NCBI GenBank assembly: GCA_020355105.1
Contig: CP070658.1
Span: forward strand, 1,700,874 to 1,708,673
DNA length: 7,800 nucleotides
From: Candidatus Thorarchaeota archaeon
GTDB taxonomy: Archaea > Asgardarchaeota > Thorarchaeia > Thorarchaeales > Thorarchaeaceae
Direction: 5' to 3'
The notes under the pieces were generated by a model. The model made no database searches. It saw nothing but the letters and a program-made list of their open reading frames with translations, and was not told the DNA's origin. Numbering within the stretch: position 1 is the first letter of the stretch; each line of letters begins with the position of its first letter. Below, piece by piece: positions 1-5,413 of this stretch. The translations under genes and the position numbers were made by a program.

Positions 1-2018
1 ACAGGTTGATTCGCCTGAGTTTTGTTAGGGACAGAGGGGATGAAACGTGGGTGCTGCACGACCTTGCGAGAGAGCTGATTGTAGCTGAACTCGGCCCACG
101 CCTACAGGACTCGACAGATGAAATGGCCGAACTCCTCGAGAAGGCCTCGACCGACGAGTCGGACCACACCCTTCTAGGACTGGCCATCTCAGTTCAAGCA
201 CTGGCCTCGGAAAGGGAGGCAGAGGCTAGAATGGGCTCGATTGTCTTTGACCTCATGTGGAATCTCGCTCTCTCAGATGCTCTCACATTCCTTGATGCAG
301 TTGTAATCGATACGAAGGAGGGTCAGGCAATTGTGGAGGGGCTAAGAGGCGGCGTTCTGACATGGATGAATAGATTTGCAGACGGGGAAGACGAGCTTCG
401 GAGCGCCCTTGAAACTCTTCGAGAGTTCGGGGAAGAGATTTCTGACGAGCTCATGGTACATGAGGCTAGGACGCTGCACCATCTTGGACGTCTACTCTGG
501 AGGACCGCAAGAGTTTCGGAGGCACTAGAAACGCTCCAAGAGTCTGTCAAGATCTATAGAGGGCTGGATGAGAAGACACTGGGTTTCCGTACCCAAGATA
601 TGGGACAAGCCGTTTCGTTGCTCGGCTGGCTTCTGATTACTGCTCACAGACTGGAAGAGGCCGCGGAGGCCTGTAAGGAGGCATATGAGCTCTTTCAGAG
701 GGCCAAGCCTACACCATCTTACAACCCCGTGACCGATATCGTAGCCTCGCTACAATGTGCCAGTGTAGCACTAGTCGACGCAGGTAAGACCTCAGAAGCG
801 GAAGATGTAATGATAGAGGCTGTCCAAGTTTCCAGGGAGATTGCCAGTAATGGGACACATGGCAACATTTCCATTCTCGTTTCATCCCTTGGCAATCATG
901 GCGAATTGCTGAGGTTTACTAGCAGACCATATGAGGCAGAAGAGAAACTCCGGGAGGCACTCTCTCTGACTAGAGAACTGGCCAACACAGAACCTGGGCG
1001 GTATTCGCTCCAGCTCCCAGTCCTTCTCAATAAACTAGCACTGCCACTCAGACAGACTGGCAGATTTTCGGAGGCTGAGGAGGCGTATACAGAAACTCTC
1101 GAAATATCTAGAGGGCTTGTCGAACAAGTACCCGATGCTTTTCTGCCGCTTCTCGCCTGGACTCTCCTAGACTCTGCTGTTCTATACAAGCAGATTGGCA
1201 GAACCTCAGAGGCTGAAGATGCATGTCGCGAAACACTCAGATTTCATAGAGAGCTCTCTACAAAGTCCCCAGAGAAATACGATTTCATGCTATCCTGGAA
1301 TCTCAACAATCTCGCCGTTCTTCTGAGGCAGACTGCTAGGAAATCGGAGGCCGAAGAAGCATACCGAGAGGCAATTGATATCGCTAGAAGGATTGCCCAA
1401 GAAGCCCCGGAAACTGTCTTCTTGAATGACCTGCTGGCCACTGTTCTCAACAATCTAGCTGTTCTTCTCAGGCAGACAGACAGAACTTCTGAGGCGGAAG
1501 AGGCTCTTTTGGAGGCACTACAGATTAGGAGAGAGCTTGCTCAGAGATCTCCGGACCTCTTCCTAGACCGCGTTGCCACGACACTCAGTAATCTTGGCGT
1601 CTTGCTAGCCGAAACAGACAGACCGTCAGAGGCAGAGGACGCGCTAATAGAAGCACTCCAACTGCGTCGAGAACTTGTCGGTAGGTCGCAGGATCTGTAT
1701 AAGCCTGGAGTTGCATCGACTCTCAACAATCTCGCAGTTCTACTCAAACGAACTGGTCGCACGTCGGAGTCAGAGAATGCCTATCGCGAGGCGATTGACA
1801 TCGGAGAAGAACTTGTGTCAAAAGCACCCATGGTATATCAGAATGAACTCGCAAGAACCCTCTGCAACTACTCGCTTCTCCTATCAGATACTGACACCAA
1901 AGACACTCCACAGAAGACCATTGCTCGACTGAGGGAGCTTGGTGTCGAGAGTCCGCCTGAGGTCGAGGAGTGGTCAGAGGACGAGGAGGAAGAGGCCAAC
2001 CCTTCAGTGCCAAGTTGA
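1..2018 (+). CDS. STAND NTPase-TPR protein, copy A (5' end outside window)
   Basis: This is the C-terminal 671 codons of a paralogue of the complete gene at 2189. The first two bases finish a codon and the frame starts at position 3. The opening bases match codons 380-382 of copy B, so the true start lies about 1140 bp to the left. What remains is the end of the winged-helix part of the NTPase (VLHDLAREL near 51-77, the HD motif of NB-ARC proteins), a helical linker, and about ten TPR-type units with a 46-residue period built on LNNLAVLLRQTGR and SEAEEAYREAL cores. The protein ends in an acidic tail (EEWSEDEEEEAN). It aligns with copy B over 670 residues without a single gap, at about 72% identity by hand count. 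The Walker motifs are not in view. STAND-TPR proteins typically act as signal-sensing switches that oligomerise; the ligand here is unknown. The STAND/TPR class is solid; the biological role is inferred. Confidence 0.93.
   Translation, partial: RLIRLSFVRDRGDETWVLHDLARELIVAELGPRLQDSTDEMAELLEKASTDESDHTLLGLAISVQALASEREAEARMGSIVFDLMWNLALSDALTFLDAVVIDTKEGQAIVEGLRGGVLTWMNRFADGEDELRSALETLREFGEEISDELMVHEARTLHHLGRLLWRTARVSEALETLQESVKIYRGLDEKTLGFRTQDMGQAVSLLGWLLITAHRLEEAAEACKEAYELFQRAKPTPSYNPVTDIVASLQCASVALVDAGKTSEAEDVMIEAVQVSREIASNGTHGNISILVSSLGNHGELLRFTSRPYEAEEKLREALSLTRELANTEPGRYSLQLPVLLNKLALPLRQTGRFSEAEEAYTETLEISRGLVEQVPDAFLPLLAWTLLDSAVLYKQIGRTSEAEDACRETLRFHRELSTKSPEKYDFMLSWNLNNLAVLLRQTARKSEAEEAYREAIDIARRIAQEAPETVFLNDLLATVLNNLAVLLRQTDRTSEAEEALLEALQIRRELAQRSPDLFLDRVATTLSNLGVLLAETDRPSEAEDALIEALQLRRELVGRSQDLYKPGVASTLNNLAVLLKRTGRTSESENAYREAIDIGEELVSKAPMVYQNELARTLCNYSLLLSDTDTKDTPQKTIARLRELGVESPPEVEEWSEDEEEEANPSVPS
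465..1892 (+). repeat. TPR-coding repeat array of copy A
   Basis: About ten degenerate units, mostly 138 bp (46 codons), make up this part of copy A. Each encodes a helix-A core resembling LNNLAVLLRQTGR and a helix-B core resembling SEAEEAYREALDI, followed by a variable linker often containing a Pro. The last unit (RTLCNYSLLLSD) is a cap that runs into the C-terminal tail. TPR solenoids bind peptides or proteins, so this is the probable recognition region. Confidence 0.85.
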
Positions 2019-2118
2019 AACACTCAGAAACCACTCGAAGCTCATCATTAGACAAATGCTCACATATCAGAGAGAAATCGGTGGCAAATGATTGACACAT
2101 TGAATGTACAATGCATCA
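2019..2118. other. Spacer segment found only between A and B
   Basis: About 100 bp downstream of the copy A stop have no counterpart downstream of copy B, where the shared leader begins at the stop codon. I see no gene and no T-run terminator. A weak dyad CATTG-AATGTA-CAATG (2098-2113) lies near its right end. It could be a remnant of the ancestral spacer that was lost in the B-C duplication, or an insertion. Confidence 0.5.
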
Positions 2119-2135
2119 ACTTGAGTACCGACGCG

Positions 2136-2143
2136 CTTATCTG
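2136..2143 (+). promoter_or_regulatory. Possible archaeal TATA-like box for copy B
   Basis: CTTATCTG begins 53 bp before the ATG, the same distance as CTTATGTA upstream of copy C. Archaeal TATA boxes sit about 25 bp before the transcription start, which would give a leader of roughly 20-25 nt. No clear BRE is visible and the match to consensus is partial, so this is tentative. Confidence 0.3.
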
Positions 2144-2159
2144 ACACCCTCTCCATTAG

Positions 2160-2171
2160 ACGCCATCGCGT
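2160..2171. promoter_or_regulatory. Short dyad in the copy B leader
   Basis: ACGC-CATC-GCGT is a perfect 4-bp inverted repeat with a 4-bp centre, inside the invariant core and close to the predicted transcription start. It could be an operator half-site pair or a small RNA hairpin. Such a short dyad can also occur by chance; its exact conservation in copy C is the only support. Confidence 0.3.
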
Positions 2172-2188
2172 GATACGGGGTCAGGAGC

Positions 2189-5100
2189 ATGTACGAACAC
2201 TACGAACCAACCGAACGGGTGTTCGTTGACCGAGAGGAGCATCTCGACTGGATGACCGAGGCACTTGAACGGTGTAAGGAGCGGAGCGTTGTACTCCATC
2301 TTCGTGGAATCGGCGGGATTGGCAAGAGCTCGCTTCTGGATTATTGGAAGAGTACCATTGACGATACTATCTATCTTGACTGCGAACGATATACTGAGTT
2401 CTATGACCGTCTGAATGTCATTGCCAAGGGAGCTGTTCATCTTGGCGTTAGTCTGCGGCGTTTTGACGTGCTTTGGCAGATTCGGCTCCGGTTTGTCGAG
2501 GGGCTAGAGCCGGTCAAAGAAGAGGGCCGAGAATGGGCGAAGGAGGTCGTGATGGCCATACCGTTCATCGGTTCTCTGGCAAGTATTGGGAGTGCTATCG
2601 GGGCAGTTGGGGCCAAGGTGGCTCCGAAGCTGAAGGGGAAATACGGTGAGCTGGGAGAGTGGCTACAGACTCGCCTTGGTACGGACTACATCCAGAGACT
2701 GCTGGAGATACTTTGGAGGGAGCCAAGGCGTGCAGAGTTTCTATTTCTTGATGCATTGTTGGAAGACTTGAACAGGCGTAAGGCCTCTGAGAGGTCAATT
2801 GTGTTTCTGTTGGATCACTCGGAGCGTGTTGACAGTGAAACATGCCAATGGCGCTATCGTAGTAGAGATATCACCGAGACCGAGCTCTGGTACGTGTTCC
2901 TGAGTTCATTGTCCAACTGCGTTGGTGTCGTGGCGAGTAGACACGCCCTGCCCAGCGAAACAAGTGAAGAACTAGAGATTGAGGAATCCGAGCTCACAGA
3001 ACTTGACAGAGAGAGCTGCATCGAGCTTCTTGAAAAACGGGGTGTGAGAAACACTGAGCTTCAGAACAGGATTGTCAGCGTGAGTGGTGGAAATCCCTTC
3101 GTAATAGGTGCGATATGCGACCTTGCAGAGTCCGGAAGCCTCTCGGTCAGTGATGTGGAAGACCTGCGTGCGGACACACTTGAGGCGGTGCGGCTCAAGA
3201 CGTGGAGGAGACTCTTCCGCGAAGCACAAGACATTCTGCAATCAGTTGAGAAGGCCGGACTTATGCCTTTCTTCGATAGAGAGATGATGAACGTGGTTGC
3301 ACCAGACATGAGAACCGACCACTGGGACAGGTTGATTCGCCTGAGTTCTGTCAGGGACAGAGGGGACGGAACATGGGTGCTACACGACCTTGCGAGAGAG
3401 CTCATCGTGGCTGAACTTGGCCAGCGCCTTCAGGACACGACACATGAGATGGTCGAACTCCTCGAGAAGGCCTCGACCGACGAGTCGGACTACACCCTTC
3501 TAGGACTGGCCATATCGGTCCAAGCACTTGCGTCGGAGAGGGATGCAGAGGCAAGAGCCGGGTCGATTGTCTTTGACTTCATTTGGAATTTCGCCTTCTC
3601 AGACGCGATCACGTTTCTCGATGCAGTAGCAATCGACACGAAGGAGGGTCAAGCGATTGCGCAGGGTCTAAGAGGCGGCGTTCTGACATGGATGAACAGA
3701 TTTGCAGAAGGGGAAGATGCACTTCTCAGTGCCCTTGAAACATTCCGAGAGTTCGGGGAAGATATCTCGGACGAACTCGCGGTACACAAGGCACGGACAC
3801 TGCGCGATCTTGGTCGCGTGCTCCACAGGACCGGTAGAACCTCGGAGGCAATAGAAACTCTCCAGAAGTCTGTCAAGATCTACAAAGGACTAGATGAGAA
3901 AACTTTGGGTTTCGCTATCAGAGATGTGGCACGAGCCCTTCACGATCTCGGTTGGCTCCTGCTTGTTGCCAATCGACTGGAAGAGGGTGAGAAGACTAAT
4001 AGAGAGGCGTATGAACTCTTTCAGAGATCCAAGCGTACTGCGTCTTACAACCCAGCGAGAGGCATCGTAGCTTCATTGCGCGGCGTCAGTGCAGCACTAT
4101 GCGATGCAGGTAAAAGCGTAGAAGCAATAGATATTCTTCATAAGGTTCTCGGAATCTCCAGAGAGATTGCCAGCGATGGGACACATGGAAACGTTATCGC
4201 TCTCTGTGTAACCCTTCAGAACTATGGCGAACAGCTGAGATTGACTAGCAGACCATATGACGCCGAAGAGGCATTCCGGGAGGCGATTTCTCTCGTCAGA
4301 GAACTGGGCAAGATAGAACCTGAAACGTATTTGCCTAGGCTCGCACCCAATCTTAACAACCTAGCACTGCCACTCAGACAGACTGGTAGATATTCGAAGG
4401 CGGAGGAGGCTTACACAGAGGCACTCGAGATATTTAGAGAACTTGCTGAAGATGCACCAGATGCATTCTTGGACCTTCTCGCTTGGACTCTCATGGATTC
4501 TGCTGTTCTTTACAGGCAGACTGGCAGAGTTTCGGAGGCTAAAGATGCATATTGCGAGGCACTCAGACTTCATAGAGAACTCTCTGCTAAGTCCCCACAC
4601 AAACACATGCTAATGACTGCATGGAATCTCAGCAATCTCGCTATTCTTCTGAAACAGACTAGTAGGGATTCAGAGGCCGAAGAAGCATACCGAGAGGCAC
4701 TTGATATCGCCAGAGAGATTACCTGTAGAGCCCCAGAGGTTGTCTTATTGGCGGACCTGCTTGCTACCATTCTCAGCAACTTAGCTGTTCTTCTCAGACA
4801 GACTGACAGAAAGTCAGAGGCGGAAGAGGTTCTTCTGGAGGCATTACAGATCAGAAGACAACTTGCTCAGAAGTTTCCCGAACGCTTCCTATACCGTGTT
4901 GCCACGACGCTCAACAACTTTGGTGTCCTGCTGACTGAGACAGACAGACTATCAAAGGCTGAGGAGGTGTTGAGAGAGGCACTTCAGCTACGCAGAGAGC
5001 TTGTCGGAAAGTCATCAGACCTGTACCAACATGGGCTTGGGTCGACTCTGAACAACCTTGCGGTCCTGCTCAAACGAACTGGTCGAACTCCAGAGGCTGA

Positions 5101-5344
5101 GAGTGCATATCGTGAAGCGATTGATACCGCAGAAGAACTGACTTCAAAGGCACCGACGGTCTATCAGCATGAACTCGCGAGGACTCTCTGCAATTACTCG
5201 CTTCTCCTATCAGACGTTGGCAACACAGACACTCTCCTGAAGACCATTGCTCGACTGAAGGAGCTTGGTGTCGAGAGTCTGCCTGATGACGAGGAGTGGT
5301 CAGAAGAAGAAGAAGAAGAGGCCAATCCTCCTTTGGCATACTGA
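2189..5344 (+). CDS. STAND-class P-loop NTPase with C-terminal TPR array, copy B (complete)
   Basis: A 1051-residue protein resembling NB-ARC/NACHT signalling ATPases. In order: entry motif FVDREEHLDW (12-21); Walker A GIGGIGKSS (40-48); an unusually long region of about 160 residues before Walker B, with an uncharged Gly/Ala-rich segment at 120-142; Walker B IVFLLDHSE (204-212); SR motif VVASRHAL (248-254); a Leu/Glu-rich ELTELDRESCIELL stretch (268-281); GGNP box SGGNPFVIGA (299-308); winged-helix motif VLHDLAREL (397-405); a helical linker; and TPR units from about 535 to 1010, several spaced exactly 46 residues apart. The tail is acidic (EEWSEEEEEEAN). No recognisable N-terminal effector and no signal peptide are present. 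The ATG is the only possible start after an in-frame TGA 18 bp upstream. Family knowledge: such proteins switch between ADP and ATP states and oligomerise when the repeat domain binds a ligand. A role in sensing invaders, as in Avs/NLR systems, is inference; a regulator or scaffold role cannot be excluded. Confidence 0.95.
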   Translation: MYEHYEPTERVFVDREEHLDWMTEALERCKERSVVLHLRGIGGIGKSSLLDYWKSTIDDTIYLDCERYTEFYDRLNVIAKGAVHLGVSLRRFDVLWQIRLRFVEGLEPVKEEGREWAKEVVMAIPFIGSLASIGSAIGAVGAKVAPKLKGKYGELGEWLQTRLGTDYIQRLLEILWREPRRAEFLFLDALLEDLNRRKASERSIVFLLDHSERVDSETCQWRYRSRDITETELWYVFLSSLSNCVGVVASRHALPSETSEELEIEESELTELDRESCIELLEKRGVRNTELQNRIVSVSGGNPFVIGAICDLAESGSLSVSDVEDLRADTLEAVRLKTWRRLFREAQDILQSVEKAGLMPFFDREMMNVVAPDMRTDHWDRLIRLSSVRDRGDGTWVLHDLARELIVAELGQRLQDTTHEMVELLEKASTDESDYTLLGLAISVQALASERDAEARAGSIVFDFIWNFAFSDAITFLDAVAIDTKEGQAIAQGLRGGVLTWMNRFAEGEDALLSALETFREFGEDISDELAVHKARTLRDLGRVLHRTGRTSEAIETLQKSVKIYKGLDEKTLGFAIRDVARALHDLGWLLLVANRLEEGEKTNREAYELFQRSKRTASYNPARGIVASLRGVSAALCDAGKSVEAIDILHKVLGISREIASDGTHGNVIALCVTLQNYGEQLRLTSRPYDAEEAFREAISLVRELGKIEPETYLPRLAPNLNNLALPLRQTGRYSKAEEAYTEALEIFRELAEDAPDAFLDLLAWTLMDSAVLYRQTGRVSEAKDAYCEALRLHRELSAKSPHKHMLMTAWNLSNLAILLKQTSRDSEAEEAYREALDIAREITCRAPEVVLLADLLATILSNLAVLLRQTDRKSEAEEVLLEALQIRRQLAQKFPERFLYRVATTLNNFGVLLTETDRLSKAEEVLREALQLRRELVGKSSDLYQHGLGSTLNNLAVLLKRTGRTPEAESAYREAIDTAEELTSKAPTVYQHELARTLCNYSLLLSDVGNTDTLLKTIARLKELGVESLPDDEEWSEEEEEEANPPLAY
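2546..2614 (+). other. Codes a membrane-like hydrophobic segment inside the NTPase (copy B)
   Basis: Residues 120-142 contain no charged side chain and are rich in Gly, Ala, Ser and Ile. They include GSAIG (a GxxxG helix-packing motif) and similar small-xxx-small spacings. Acidic and basic residues flank the segment on the left (EEGREWAKE) and basic ones on the right (K143, K147, K149). The length suits one membrane span or an amphipathic pore hairpin. It lies within an apparent insertion of about 80 residues between Walker A and Walker B. It might instead be a buried helix of the ATPase core. Confidence 0.55.
3791..5218 (+). repeat. TPR-coding repeat array of copy B
   Basis: Ten full units and a half-unit cap. 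The Leu opening each helix-A core falls at residues 722, 768, 814, 862, 908, 954 and 1000, giving steps of 46, 46, 48, 46, 46 and 46. The earlier units (535-720) are more degenerate. This is longer than the classical 34-residue TPR and closer to the extended TPRs of kinesin light chain or NPHP3 type (TPR_10/TPR_12 families). The strong internal similarity also gives the DNA a 138-bp periodicity. Confidence 0.85.
5303..5320 (+). repeat. GAA trinucleotide run coding poly-Glu tail
   Basis: Five GAA codons followed by GAG encode the Glu run near the C-terminus of copy B. Copy A codes the corresponding acidic stretch with mixed GAG, GAC and GAA codons and no perfect repeat. Slippage here would change tail length in frame. 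Confidence 0.6.
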
Positions 5345-5360
5345 CTCGAGTACCGGCGTG

Positions 5361-5368
5361 CTTATGTA
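5361..5368 (+). promoter_or_regulatory. Possible archaeal TATA-like box for copy C
   Basis: CTTATGTA lies 53 bp before the ATG and is a somewhat better TATA-like match than its counterpart in the copy B leader. The BRE position is not convincing. Support rests on spacing and on the absence of a bacterial -10/-35 pair. Confidence 0.35.
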
Positions 5369-5384
5369 ATGCCCTCTCCATTAG

Positions 5385-5396
5385 ACGCCATCGCGT
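5385..5396. promoter_or_regulatory. Short dyad in the copy C leader
   Basis: ACGC-CATC-GCGT occurs at the same distance from the start codon as in the copy B leader, with no base changes. It may be a protein-binding or RNA-hairpin element, and it is short enough to be fortuitous. Confidence 0.3.
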
Positions 5397-5413
5397 GATG
5401 CAGGGTCTGGAGT

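Larger units (their letters stand above)
2119..2188 (+). promoter_or_regulatory. Shared leader/promoter block upstream of copy B
   Basis: These 70 bp align without gaps to 5344-5413 upstream of copy C, with 59 of 70 positions identical. The core at 2147-2174 (28 bp) is identical in both. The alignment continues into the coding sequence, where the first 26 bp from the ATG are also identical. An in-frame TGA at 2171 fixes the start at 2189, since no other start codon lies between them. GGAG sits only one base from the ATG, too close for a classical Shine-Dalgarno site, and GGGG at 2177-2180 is a weak alternative. The block probably holds the promoter and 5' leader. Confidence 0.6.
5344..5413 (+). 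promoter_or_regulatory. Shared leader/promoter block upstream of copy C
   Basis: This is the second copy of the 70-bp leader found at 2119-2188, with 11 mismatches and no gaps; 5372-5399 is the invariant core. It begins at the last base of the copy B stop codon, so almost the whole B-C spacer is leader. An in-frame TGA at 5396 limits the start of copy C to 5414. No terminator separates B from C, so C may be read both from its own promoter and by read-through from B. Confidence 0.6.

Noticed and set aside
465..1892. Regularly spaced repeats as a CRISPR or minisatellite array
   Set aside because: The 138-bp units are degenerate, in frame and code for TPR helices, with no identical short repeats separated by unique spacers.
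6..2018. Reading copy A as a complete 670-codon gene starting at TTG 6
   Set aside because: The bases before it match codons 380-381 of copy B in frame, so the gene is simply cut by the window edge.
2176..2188. GGGG and GGAG before the copy B start as a strong Shine-Dalgarno site
   Set aside because: GGAG is one base from the ATG, and GGGG is a poor match. The start is instead fixed by the in-frame TGA and by conservation with copy C.
2798..2824. Apparent loss of the second Walker B acidic residue (LLDHSE)
   Set aside because: Many LuxR/AfsR-type STAND proteins have LDNxE at this position. Asp209 and Glu212 fit that pattern, so the site need not be inactive.
5345..5413. Terminator between B and C
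   Set aside because: There is no stable GC hairpin followed by a T-run; the spacer is almost entirely the leader of copy C.
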